In this document: positions 1 to 11,423 of the stretch, piece by piece | Layout of the letters: every line of letters starts with the position of its first letter | Numbering within the stretch: position 1 is the first letter of the stretch | DNA from: Sacculina carcini | Lineage: Eukaryota; Arthropoda; Thecostraca; Sacculinidae | DNA length: 64,000 bases | Assembly (NCBI GenBank): GCA_916048095.2 | Contig: OU696594.1 | Span: 654,001-718,000 of the forward strand | Direction: 5' to 3' | The notes under the pieces: generated by a model | The model's database searches: none | What the model was told of the DNA's origin: nothing | Seen by the model: the letters and a program-made list of their open reading frames with translations, nothing else | Made by a program: the position numbers and the translations under genes

Positions 1-690
1 ATATATTTTACTTTATTTATTGTTCTGCACAACGGGCGGGTTTTGATGCTAGATGGTGATATTAACTTGGGTACAGTTTAATTAATGCTACACTATACTG
101 AATAGAAAGGCTTTATTGTCCTCAATATTTGAACATGAATTGTTCCGCCTGACGGGCGGGTAATATACTACTGGGAACAAAGTTGACTACTGAATTTTAC
201 TGTATAATTCAATTGATTTAATTTCAAGTTGCATAAGCTTAAGTTGCATAAGGATATAGGTTGTAATATCATGCAATGCCAGCTATATGAATATGCTGTT
301 TTAGCGGACGCATAAATCTGGAATTATAGAGATGACAGAAAGTTACATTGTTTTGATAGTGTTAAACTTCTGAATTACTACACACGAAGGATGGGTGTGA
401 ACTTGAGCAGTGTTGAGGAAAAAAACTTCGTCAATAATTCAAACAAGAATTTACAAAATTCTTATATTGTAAAATTTATTTTTTTTGTCATTTTTAATTG
501 TTTTGTGTCAGAGTTCTGAATTATTCCGCACGACGCTTAGGTTTAAATATGAGGTTGATTAAGGGATAATATTTTGTCAAATTTATAATTAAAATATTCA
601 CATTTAGAGTTTTTATTAGTGAACGTATTTACAGGTTAAATAAGGAAATATTCATATTTAATTGACGGGTAGACACTTTCCATTGAGTAA
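1..690 (+). mobile_element. Helitron-like hairpin modules with a CTAG 3' end
   Basis: The stretch begins with a Helitron-type 3' terminus: a CCGC/GCGG-type hairpin (here with one changed base) followed by TTTTGATGCTAG, with CTAG at 49-52. Two further hairpin modules follow near 139-162 and 521-540. The segment from about 62 to 470 recurs nearly unchanged at 21.78 kb and 27.32 kb, and in reverse at 5.7-6.1, 14.6-15.1 and 60.8-61.3 kb. No Rep/helicase coding is present, so it is non-autonomous material. The family call is inference from terminal geometry (hairpin, about 9 nt, CTAG). Confidence 0.6.
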
Positions 691-919
691 GACAGTACAA
701 TCATCAACTTAGCGCATTAATACATCAAATGTACTGTATAATTATCAAATTAGCACATTAATACATCAAATGTACAGCACAATCATCAACTTAGCACAAT
801 AATACATCAAATGTACTGTACAATCATCAACTTAGCACAATAATACATCAAATGTACTGTACAATCATCAACTTAGCACAATAATACATCAAATGTACTG
901 TACAATCATCAACTTAACA
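691..919. repeat. 41-bp minisatellite, left block
   Basis: Units containing ATCATCAACTTAGCACAATA recur with a measured period of 41 bp (starts at 781, 822, 863, 904). The block is cut at 919 by the hAT element and resumes at 2930, so it was one array before that insertion. Confidence 0.9.
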
Positions 920-1120
920 CAGTGATTCTCAACCCGCGGCACGCGTGCCGCATGCGGCACAGTAAGGGTCTGAGTGCGGCACAGCTAGCACCAACCGATC
1001 AGCCAGTTGAAAAATATACTTCATAAAACAAGACGATAGCATTATTAATATGGAATTGATGAAAAAACATTCAGAACATCAATACTGCAAAATGGCTATA
1101 AAAACGATAAAGTAAAAAAT

Positions 1121-1195
1121 TAGAAAAATGCTGGATTCGAACCCTCAACCTCGCAAGATGATGACAGCGACTAGCAACTGCGCTACAATCACAGA
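1121..1195 (-). pseudogene. tRNA-like sequence (SINE head or tRNA relic)
   Basis: On the minus strand the string TAGCGCAGTTGCTAG (1171-1185) fits a tRNA A box and GGTTCGAATCC (1133-1143) is a perfect B box, at about normal tRNA spacing. The T stem pairs poorly (G51 and A50 have no partners), so a working tRNA is unlikely. A tRNA-derived SINE head or a relic captured by the hAT element fits better. I could not assign an anticodon. Confidence 0.5.
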
Positions 1196-1449
1196 CGAGA
1201 GATATGTTTATGCATTGATTTATGGGAGTGCGATAATTTTGGTAAGAAAATTATTTTTGCATGCTAGCACGATAATCTGGGTTTGCGATTCTGGCAACGT
1301 TGCAATCCACACGGCAGTTGGGCGTTAGCTGGTGTAGTAGTGGGATGTGTCTATAATTGCACCTGCATGATTCCCTGCTGCACACACTGTTAACGCATAT
1401 TGTTCTTTTTTTGTCATTCATTGTGGGTACATATGGTGAGTACCACAGT

Positions 1450-2708
1450 ATGTCTGGCCATACTAAGAAGAGAAAGATCGCCGAGGAGAACCGCGGATTC
1501 TAAGAGTGCTGGACCAACGAATTCTTTTTCGTGGAAGACACAGGCAGAGACAGAGGAAATTCTTTAACGAGCTGAAGGCTGCCATGAACGACGCCAAATT
1601 GGACTTCAATCGCCTCATCGGCATTGCCACGGACGGTGCACCGTCCATGTTGGGCACGGGTCGCGGTCTCCAGGGCTATGTGATGGCGGAGTTGGACCAC
1701 CAGGGTCTCTCGCACGAGCACTTGGTGTGGTGCCACTGCATCATCCACCAGGAGGCCCTCTGTGCAAAGATTTTCAATGTCAGTTTCAAGGAAGTGATGA
1801 GTAAGGTAATCGGCCATGTCAATCACATCCGCTCCCATGCCATGAAGCACAGGCAGTTCAGGCAGTTTTTGTTGGAGTTGGATGCCCGCTACGGTGATGT
1901 CATCTACTTTTCAGGTGTGCGCTGGCTGAGCAGGGGACAAACGCTGCAGCGCTTCTGGGTCCTCAGAACCCATCTATCCATGTTCTTCGCCATGAAGGGC
2001 ATCCCGGCACCCGAGCTGGAGGACCACAAGTGGCTTTGTGACCTCGCCTTCCTCGTTGACATCACCGAGAAGCTGAACACCCTCAACGTGGCTATACAAG
2101 GCCGTAACAAGCTGGTCCACGAACTGTTTGCCCACATCAAGGCCTTCCAAACCAAGCTGCAGCTGTGGCAAGCTCAGCTGGAAAGTGGAAATCTGGCCCA
2201 CTTCCCCTCCCTAAAGAGCCAGAAGGAGCATGGTGACGGCGAGTTCAGTAGCTTGCGCTACGCATCTGAGGTTTGCAAACTACAAAAGGAGTTTGACACG
2301 AGGTTTAAAGATTTCCGCGCGAGGAACTCTGACTTTGAGCTCTTCAGTGTGCCGTTCAACGTTGACGTGTCTCAGGCACCGATTGAGCTGCAGTTGGAGT
2401 TATGCGACCTGCAGGCCAGCATTGAGCTCAAGGGACAGTTTGTTGACAAGGAACTGGTTGACTTCTACAAGAGCCTGCCCCGAGCCACCTTTCCCAACCT
2501 GACCAAGAATGCTCAGAAGTTCATTTCTCTGTTTGGTTCCACCTATTGTGCAGAGCAGTTCTTCTCAAAGATGAAGAACACCAAGACAAACAAGAGAATT
2601 GCTCTCACGGACGCCCACTTGTTGGCTTCTCTCAAGATCGCGTCGACGCATCTGCAGCCGGACTTCAAGGCCACCATGAATGAGCAGGAGTTTCAATCAT
2701 CGCACTGA
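1450..2708 (+). pseudogene. hAT transposase (GTF2IRD2/ZBED5-like type), N-terminal part lost
   Basis: The likely original start is the ATG at 1450 (MSGHTKKRKIAEENRGF), stopped by TAA at 1501. After the stop the same frame continues ECWTNEFFFVE, the usual start of this transposase type, and then breaks down. The long open frame runs 1506-2708 (400 aa). It carries the catalytic-core strings IGIATDGAPSM and WCHCIIHQEALCAK, then RWLSRGQTLQRFW, and a C-terminal hAT dimerisation region (NLTKNAQKFISLFGSTYCAE to LTDAHLLASLKIAST). Family members usually run near 600 aa; the BED-type zinc finger and the region after it are missing, so an internal deletion removed the DNA-binding part. The C-terminal half is remarkably clean and GC-richer than its surroundings. 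It cuts and pastes DNA when intact; this copy should be inactive alone. Domestication cannot be judged from one copy. Confidence 0.85.
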
Positions 2709-3088
2709 TAATCTTTGCGATGATTGTGGTGTGGTACACTGCCATGTAAAAATGTTTGTATGTGACACAAGATAATAAAACGTTGAGAAACACTGTTTTA
2801 GACAAAAGTCTCGAGACAAAAGTTGATGACCTTTTTTTAGACAAATGTCCGGAGGGTGCGGCACACTCAGTCTAAAATGTTCCAATTTGGCACAGTGGGC
2901 CAAAAAGGTTGAGAAACACTGACTTAGCACATTAATACAACAGATGTACAGTAAAACCATCCAGTTAGCACAATAATACATCAAATGTACTGTACAATCA
3001 TCAACTTAACACATCAATACATCAAATGTACTGTACAATCATCAACTTAGCACAATAATACATCAAATGTTAAGTACAGTCATCAACT

Positions 3089-4215
<1,127 letters not shown>

Positions 4216-4995
4216 TTATATCATATATCATCTATATATATAAAAGAGATCCTCTGTGTGTGTGTGTGTGTCTGTCTGTCTGTCTGTCCCACCCTCGTTG
4301 GTCCATTTTCTATCAGCTAATACTCAACCACCACTCAATCTACTCGCTAACAATTTATACCATTACGTTGTAAATGTTCTTGTCTACACGATATGCTGAA
4401 TTTTAAAGTTTAAAAACAAAACCAAAAAACGTTATAGCGGTGAAAAAACAAAATGAACCCTGAAAAATGCGAACATTTTGGTCAATTTTATGAAGACTAC
4501 TCCTCCTAAACCAGCAATGGTACAACTAGCAAGCAAGTACAACAGGTCAATGATATCATATAAATAAATCACTGTTTACCGATACCACGAGAACATCCAG
4601 TTGACGAATATATTCGCATTAGCCTTTTACCGATCATCCAGTTGACATAGCCGCATTGTGTTCTATCGTTAAGGTGGATGCAGCCCTGGAGCCATTTTAA
4701 TATATAAAACTTATGTCAACTTTCTAAGAATGGCCGATCTCTCTATTGCAGCTTGTGACACTGGTTTATAACAATGTAGCTTTTATGTGATTGAGTTAAT
4801 CTTGATGCGGAAATTATTATTGTATCAACTGTGCCATGCATTGTACAGTACATTTGATGTATTATTGCGCTAAGTTGATTAATGTACAGTACATTTGATG
4901 TATTAATGTGTTAAGTTGATGATTGTTCTGTACATTTGATGTATTAATGTGATATGTTGATGATTGTACTGTATAAGTGCTGTATTAATGTGCTA

Positions 4996-5220
4996 TCCAC
5001 CAGACACCATTTATCCACCAGACACGTTAGTACTCCATACATTTTTGATCTAAATATATATATATATATATATATTCTCATTCAGACAAACGAGATTAAG
5101 CTGGATTGCCGCTTTGCAGTTTTCAACTTCTTCTTTGTCGTCTCTTGATCGCTCGTGCGAGTTTTTGATGATCGCTGTTGAGCTTGTGCAGTAATTCGCC
5201 GATGTGATTTTCTTTCATGA
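4996..5220. other. Unassigned spacer with short (TA)n
   Basis: The stretch holds a doubled TCCACCAGACAC string, a (TA)n run near 5055-5074 and otherwise low-complexity sequence. The short open frames in it show no family motif. Confidence 0.5.
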
Positions 5221-5483
5221 ACTTAATACAAATTTAATATTATGAATTGTTGCGCACGACCTGTGGGCTTATACATATATATATTAACGAAATTATCCGA
5301 TTGTCTGTGTATGTTTGCTTGAATATGAGGTGACATAATTGCACGGGCTCAATGGTATAGATCAGGGGTTTCAAACGTAAACGAAGCTATGAATCATGTT
5401 CATGAAATAAAAATGTCCCGGGGCAGCAGCTATAGACAATAAAACGTTCAATTTCACCGTGTAGAATGAATTCATAGTTCATT
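5221..5483 (+). mobile_element. Helitron-like module with second 5'-type leader
   Basis: A degraded hairpin module (TTGCGCACGACCTGTGGGC, about 5250) is followed by ATATATATTAACGAAATTATCC, with GTCTGTGTATG and CTTGAATATGAGGTGACATA next. That leader recurs at 25.45 kb and 31.0 kb and, reversed, at 34.8 kb after a similar hairpin. The order hairpin, AT run and TCTG-rich leader imitates an end-to-start junction. Confidence 0.5.
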
Positions 5484-5486
5484 CTA

Positions 5487-5540
<54 letters not shown>

Positions 5541-5700
5541 GATCCTCTGTCTGTCTATCTGTGTGTCTGTCCCACCCTCCTTGGTCCATTTTTCTGCCAA
5601 CTACTTCTCGGCAACCACTTAGGGTACCCGCTAACAATTTACACCACCATGTTCGAAAAGTTCTTGTTTACACGATGTAAATTGTCTAACTTAACCTAGT
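5484..5700 (+). mobile_element. Helitron-like CTAG|TC junction and 5' end
   Basis: CTAG (5484-5487) is followed at once by TCTATATAT, an expanded (TA)n run, AAAACAGATCCTCTG, a (TCTG)n run and CCACCCTCCTTGGTCCATTT. This is the family 5' end. The sequence before CTAG has no hairpin, unlike the 25.9-kb and 31.4-kb junctions. Confidence 0.55.
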
Positions 5701-6130
5701 CTATCCTGTTTTAATTATTGACGGAGTTTTTTTCCTTCAACACTCCTCAAATTTAAGCCCGTCCTTCGTGCGCAGTTATTCAGAAGTGTAACACTATCAA
5801 AACAATGAAGCTTTCTGTCATCTCTATATTTCCAGGATAATGCTTCCTCTGAAGCAACATATGCATATAGTTGGCATTATATGATATTGCAGCCCATATG
5901 CATATGCAACTTGTAATTAAACCAATTACATTACACAGTTATATTCAGTAGTTTACTTTGTTGCCAGTAGCATTTTTCCCGCCCTTAGTGCGGAACAATT
6001 CATGAGTAAATATTGAGGACAATATAACCTTTATATTCAGTATAGTGTAGGATTAATTAAAACGTACGCAATAAAGCCACACCATCAATGATTGGAGCTA
6101 ATAATATGCATTCTTAAAAGTAATTGCACT
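5700..6130 (-). mobile_element. Helitron-like hairpin modules, minus strand
   Basis: This is the reverse-oriented copy of the 62-470 type segment, including the landmark string CCTTCGTGCGCAGTTATTCAG and the reversed (CTCAATATTTAC) end near 6010. A hairpin module lies at 5980-6000. Confidence 0.6.
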
Positions 6131-6573
6131 TCAGTGGAATTAAATCCGTGTACAGCGGACACTGTGTTCATGTGTACATGTGGACAGCGGTATAATCAGT
6201 GTACATGTTGACAGCGGTTCGCTTCTTGATGCGCTCCAACAATTTCTTCCTCTGAAAAAACCTAGCCAGTGAATTGTCTGTGACAAACATGCATGTGAAA
6301 CATCCACACTTCTTGATGGTGTACACATCTTTGCAGATTAGCGCTGCGGAACAATGCTGGAAGACATTCCTCATGAGAGGTTTATGATGCCAAATATAAT
6401 TGACGTGAGGTTATGTGATATCAACCATAAATGTACATTTGCATCGTGTGTGCTCAATTGAAATTGCCTTTAGTCTGTGCATAACCTATACTCTTTTCAT
6501 GATTAATTGCATAATTCATCAATATTCAATATTCAGTCATCAATATTCAACTTGTGCATGTATCTCATCGGAA
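6131..6573. repeat. Duplicated spacer (also at 51.88 kb)
   Basis: 6157-6293 is nearly identical to 51893-52020, with two tandem TGTACATGTGGACAGCGGT strings and then TTCGCTTCTTGATGCGCTCC. The rest (6294-6573) is unassigned and contains doubled AATATTCAATATTCA strings just before the Gypsy fossil. Confidence 0.6.
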
Positions 6574-7830
6574 CTTGTGTATGTATCTCATGGCGTCGGA
6601 ATCTCCATCGTCCCGCCGAGCATGGTGAACAGGTCCTCTCTGTGTTCCACTTCGGTCCGTATTTCTGCAGCCAACGGCCAGCCCATGACGTTTCATGGCG
6701 AGGCCCGACTGCAGATCGCCGTGCCGAAGCTGCGACGCACCTTCACCTGGACGTTCGTCGTGTCGGACTCTGTTTACCCTCTGCTCGGCCACGATTTCCT
6801 TCGACACTTTGAACTCATCGTCGACTGTCGCAACAGCTGCATCCGCGACGCCACGACAACGTTGAGAGCGCCTGCCACCGCCAGCCGTGAGCAACACGTG
6901 GGCCTGGTGGTGAATGATTTGGTTCACCTGCCGGCGTATGTCCGTTCGCTGCTGACTCAACATTCGCCGCTGCTCTCACCGCGTGAGGTCAACTGCCGGA
7001 CTGTGATGCCCGTCCATGACAACATTGATACCGGCAGTGTGGCCCCTGTTTTCGCTCGCCCGCGTCGACTCACACCCGACAAAGAGGCCGCCGCAAAAGC
7101 CGCCTTCGACCACCTCATCGAGGCCGGTATCGTCCGTCGATCTAACTCGCCGTGGTCTTCTCCGCTCCACATGGTCGCCAAGAAGACCCCCGATGAGTGG
7201 CGCATCACGGGCGACTATCGTGCGCTTAACGCCCGCACGGTACCAGACAGGTACCCTCTCCCGCACATGCAGGACTTGTCGGCGCGGCTGGCGGGCATGG
7301 CAATGTTCTCCAAGCTGGACCTGCTATGGGCGTACTACCAGGTGCCTAAGAACGAGGACGACATTACGAAGACCGCCGTCGTCACTCCGTTCGGGCTCTT
7401 CGATTACATGTTCATGCCGCTGGGGCTGCGCAACGTCGGCGCCACCTTCCAGCGGCTGATCAACAGCGTTCTTGGGCACCTGGACTGTACGTTTGCTTAC
7501 CTGGACGATGTGCTGGTTTTCTCGCGGCATCAGGAGCAGCACAAGCGCGACCTGTCAGCTGTGTTTGAGGTCTTCGAACAGTATGGCCTCCGCTTGTCCC
7601 TAGAGAAGTGCTCGTTCTTTCAGACGAGCATCGACTTACTGGGCCACAATATCACAGTTGACGGAGTTCGCCCTCCGGACGCCAAGATCGCCGCCATCAG
7701 CGATTTTCCAGCACCTTCGGATTCTGCCTCTCTCCGACGTTTTCTCGGAATGGTGGGTTTTTACAGGCGAATGATTCCGAGTTTCGCCAAGATAGTCCAT
7801 TCACTCTTGGAACGGACCAAGATGCAAGTA
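6574..7830 (+). mobile_element. Ty3/Gypsy-like LTR retrotransposon fossil (protease end and RT)
   Basis: This is a pol fragment of an old LTR element. It covers the end of a retropepsin-like region (LLGHDFLRHF) and most of the reverse transcriptase: RPRRLTPDKEAAAKAAFDHL, SSPLHMVAKKTPDEWRITGD, YPLPHMQDLSARL, FMPLGLRNVGATFQRLI, the catalytic string FAYLDDVLVFS, and LLGHNITVDGVRPPDAKIAA at its end. Wording and order are Gypsy. Gag, RNase H, integrase and both LTRs are absent, so it is a broken partial copy. It ends where the sequence shared with 53.4 kb begins. It is GC-richer than its surroundings, and the pol frame is well kept, which suggests moderate rather than great age. Confidence 0.85.
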
Positions 7831-8375
7831 GTGTTTGTATGTGTTTGTATGTGTGTGCGCATGTCATGCTGATAGGTGTTCATGCCCCGCGGCGGCAAGC
7901 ACTTGACTAGCTCGTCTGTTCGTCTCTGAGTGTGCAGGTGGCTGCTATTTTATTCTATGCTATTTCTTCAAGTAATGCAGCTGACCCAAAAAAATTGTCA
8001 AAGACAGCGTGTTGACCAGATTGCATATTCACACTTTCAATCATTTGAAGCACTACACTCCCACCAAGACCAAATCTTTTATCGATCCTTTAAGTGTCCA
8101 CACTGAGCTGTTGAAACTTGATCATAATCGGGGACCAGATTTACCACCTGATGAATATCATCATGCCACTTGTAGGCAAATTTTTTCGTCGCTTTGCTTT
8201 AAGTGGTTCTGCTGCAAGACATTGAGTTGATTTGACGTGAGGGTGATCATCATCTGCATCACGACTCAAACTATTGCTGAGTAAAATTCTCCTCGGAAGG
8301 TTCACCGGGTTGCAGGTAACTTCATCATCAGAACCGTCACTGTCTTGATCTGTGTCGGCTTCCGGTGCTTGACGT
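7831..8375 (-). pseudogene. piggyBac transposase relic, block A copy
   Basis: On the minus strand this matches the piggyBac relic at 53376-53918 (offset about 45.55 kb). It keeps the acidic N-terminal stretch (QDSDGSDDEVTCSPVNLPRR) and, after a large gap, the string RFGLGGSVVLQMI with HAVFDNFFGSAALLEE. That pattern is characteristic of the piggyBac core (GLGxSVV, then FFDNFFTS). The middle of the gene, with two of the catalytic aspartates, is missing and a stop lies between the parts. No TTAA-flanked terminal repeats could be identified. The upstream end is cut at 8370, where block A lacks about 475 bp present in block B. Confidence 0.6.
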
Positions 8376-8975
8376 GATGTGACATGACAGGCATATCTGG
8401 TAGTGAAGCAGGCTGCTGTAACTCTATAACAGACGTATAATGTATACGTCTGCTATATAGTCACGCTTTCTTGTATATGTAAAAATTCGAGCACAAAAAT
8501 TCAATATTTTTTGTAGCTTGTGTTGATGTTCAGAGCACGCGGTCCCACATAAACTTATAAAATATGTTAAAATCGACGTGATGAAAGCCTTGATCAGCGA
8601 TCTGTTAATTTGCATGATCAATGTTGCTAACGATTTGTGTGCCAGATTGTCGATATGCTGCTTAAAATTCAAATGCTTGTCTATTGTCACGTAATTTCAT
8701 GGAATTTTGCACTGCTAAATTGGTTCCCATGAATTTTATTATTATTTCCGGAGAAGTGGACAATATGTAGTTTGTGCTTGCTAGTAGAACTTGGGTTTTT
8801 CATGATTTATTTTCATCTTGTTAGAAGAGAAATAGTCATACGCGTGCTGCAGTTTTCGCTCGAGACTTTCTACATTGATACCCAATTCAATTCGGCTCGA
8901 AGTAAGTATAAAAGTCGTGTCGTCAGCATATTGTAATCTGTAGATGCGTGTGGCCGTCTGATATGCGCCATGCTA
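8376..8975 (-). pseudogene. Non-LTR RT fragment (YADD to C-terminus), block A
   Basis: Read on the minus strand, RLQYADDTTFILTSSRIELG (YADD codons at 8919-8930) is followed by ESLERKLQHAYDYFSSNKMK and then, in another frame, VTIDKHLNFKQHIDNLAHKS and IKAFITSILTYFISLCGTAC. These are the RT palm motif and the thumb/C-terminal region of a CR1/Jockey-group LINE. At least one frameshift separates the YADD part from the 8424-8690 open frame. The near-identical block B copy is at 54400-54990. Confidence 0.7.
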
Positions 8976-9469
<494 letters not shown>

Positions 9470-9919
9470 ATACACCACCGCCTCCCAATATCCAGCTCGT
9501 ACACACTGCAGCGGTTCAAGCCGGATATTTCTGGATATGCCGTCGCGATTGGGCGAAAACAAGCAGCGGCCAGCAGCACGCACGCTGCACGTGACAGAGG
9601 CGATTCCAAAAGTCCGACACATACACACACACACGAAGCATCAACCATACCGTGTATGTAAAGTAAAGTAAATTGCATTTATTGCTCATCCATCAAGATA
9701 TACATCATCAGGCTTTTCAGTATAATATGAACATTCACACGCTCACACACACACACCCAAACCATCCATGATTAACTACATATGTATGCACATTCACAAC
9801 ATCATCATATATACATACATACGCAACATATACACATATATCATAACTCAAAAGGTTTGTGTGAATGAAATTTTGTTCAATGTGTGAGTGAATTTTATTT
9901 TGTGATCTCAGTTGAATTT
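9470..9919 (-). mobile_element. Probable retroelement 3' end with (TTTAC)n tail
   Basis: On the minus strand ATGAGCAATAAATGCAATTT is followed by a short TTTAC repeat (9657-9672), which looks like a LINE or SINE 3' tail. The body upstream is AT-rich with CA and TA microsatellites. The block B copy is at 58010-58452. No coding was seen. Confidence 0.4.
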
Positions 9920-10245
9920 GTGTGCACAAGTATCGAAAATGACCGATTTCGGTCAATTTTGACGTTTTTGGGGTGTCACTGACATATGTGTGCACAAGTA
10001 TCGAAAATGACCGATTTCGGTCAATTTTGACGTTTTTGCGATGTCAGTGACTACGTGTGCACAAGTATCGAAAATGACCGATTTCGGTCAATTTTGACGT
10101 TTTTGGGATGCCAGTGATATACGTATGCACAAGTATCAAAAATGACCGATTTCGGTCAATTTTGACGTTTTTGAGATGTCAATGTCATACGTGTGCACAA
10201 ATATCGGAAATGACCAATTTCGGTCAATTTGGAAAATTACACTTT
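9920..10245. repeat. 68-bp tandem repeat, five units
   Basis: GTGTGCACAAGTATCGAAAA and its variants start at 9920, 9988, 10055, 10123 and 10191, a period of 67-68 bp. Every unit carries the near-perfect palindrome TGACCGATTTCGGTCA. Block B (58453-58705) has four units; the missing one is next to the first. Confidence 0.95.
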
Positions 10246-11415
10246 GGAACATTTACACTTCGGACACTTATAGCTATTCTTGTAGAACACAACATTATCT
10301 ACACAATAGTATAATTTTTATAGTTGTACCATTGCTGATATATGAGAAATAGATAGCGGAATAATAACCCAAATATTCGCGTTTCTCAGTGCTAATTTTG
10401 CTTTTTTGACTTTGTCATTTTGATTTCACACCGCCGTAACCTTTTTCAAAACACTTTGGATAATATAAAATTATACCGTGTTGTAGAAAACAAAATTCCC
10501 ATCATGATGGTATAACTTATTTAGATGTGTGATATTTATTTGTTGAGTGATATTTGTTGAGAAATAGAGAAAAAAGCAAATAAAATCGGTCGCCTTAAGT
10601 TAAAATGAAATTATGAATGTAGATTCTAATTTTGTCATTTTTACATATTCCTTAGATGTTATTTTTTTGCCATGCACTGATTGCAAATTTTCTAAATGTC
10701 TGTTTGTATCGTATCTCCTGCTAAACCACTGGACCGATTTTTTTTTTATGAAACTTGATCTCTAGGGGTAAAATGGATGCAAGATGGTCATAGGCTAGGT
10801 TTTGTTGACCTCCGAGGTCATTTTCAAGGTCATTGAGGTCATTTGTGTCTGTTTACCCTATCTCCTCCTAAACCACTGGACCGATTTGGATGAAACTTGG
10901 TCCCTAGGGGTAAAATGGATGCAAGAAGGTCATAGGCTAAGTTTTGTTGCATATAAACATATAAACTAGCATATAAACCCGATAATAATCAAAACGTTAT
11001 TCTGTCTGTGTGTGTGCACAAACGAGTTTTTCACATTTTGGGGATTTTATGCCACGGGTTTGAGAAAAACTGCTGAACAGAATTGACAGGTTTTTATATC
11101 CACAGAATGAAAATTTTGTCTTCTACAAGATGATATATTTTTAAAATATGTAGTGCCAACATTCAAAAAGATATAACCGTTTATTCAAGACTATGTCATT
11201 TCCACCGACGACTGATAGATTTAACACAGCGATCAATGGAGACAATGGCGGATCCAGGAATCTTGCAGGGGGGCTTAGCCTCTTTGAAATACGTTTTTAA
11301 AAATTTCCTTCGCATGCAATGTTTACCCCTAATTTGATATATCTTCTAAAAACATTTTCAACAAACAAATATAAAATATTCAGCCCCAATATAAATATTC
11401 ACTTCATCCGCCTAT
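10246..11415 (+). mobile_element. Helitron-like 5'-domain sequence, block A
   Basis: Two tandem passages (about 10700-10800 and 10855-10945) carry AAACCACTGGACCGATTT, ATGAAACTTG and GGTCATAGGCTA. This wording is common downstream of animal Helitron 5' ends. 10260-10620 is the '340-bp' type repeat in reverse. 10965-11060 has AACGTTATTCTGTCTGTGTG, another start-like leader. No open frame with motifs. The block B copy is 59104-60250. Confidence 0.5.
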
Positions 11416-11423
11416 GATTTCGT

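Larger units (their letters stand above)
920..2921 (+). mobile_element. hAT DNA transposon, complete ends
   Basis: A 2,002-bp element is bounded by imperfect terminal inverted repeats: CAGTGATTCTCAACC at 920 and, read on the minus strand, CAGTGTTTCTCAACC ending at 2921. The flanks are an 8-bp target duplication, ACTTAACA (912-919) and ACTTAGCA (2922-2929), with one mismatch. TIR type and 8-bp TSD are diagnostic for hAT. It lies inside the 41-bp minisatellite and carries a decayed transposase (1450-2708) plus a tRNA-like sequence near its left end. A second TIR-like string, GTTGAGAAACACTG, lies inside the right end at about 2783. Confidence 0.9.

Noticed and set aside
8009-8230. 73-aa plus-strand frame conserved at 53557-53778
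   Set aside because: Antisense shadow of the piggyBac relic; identity comes from the block duplication.
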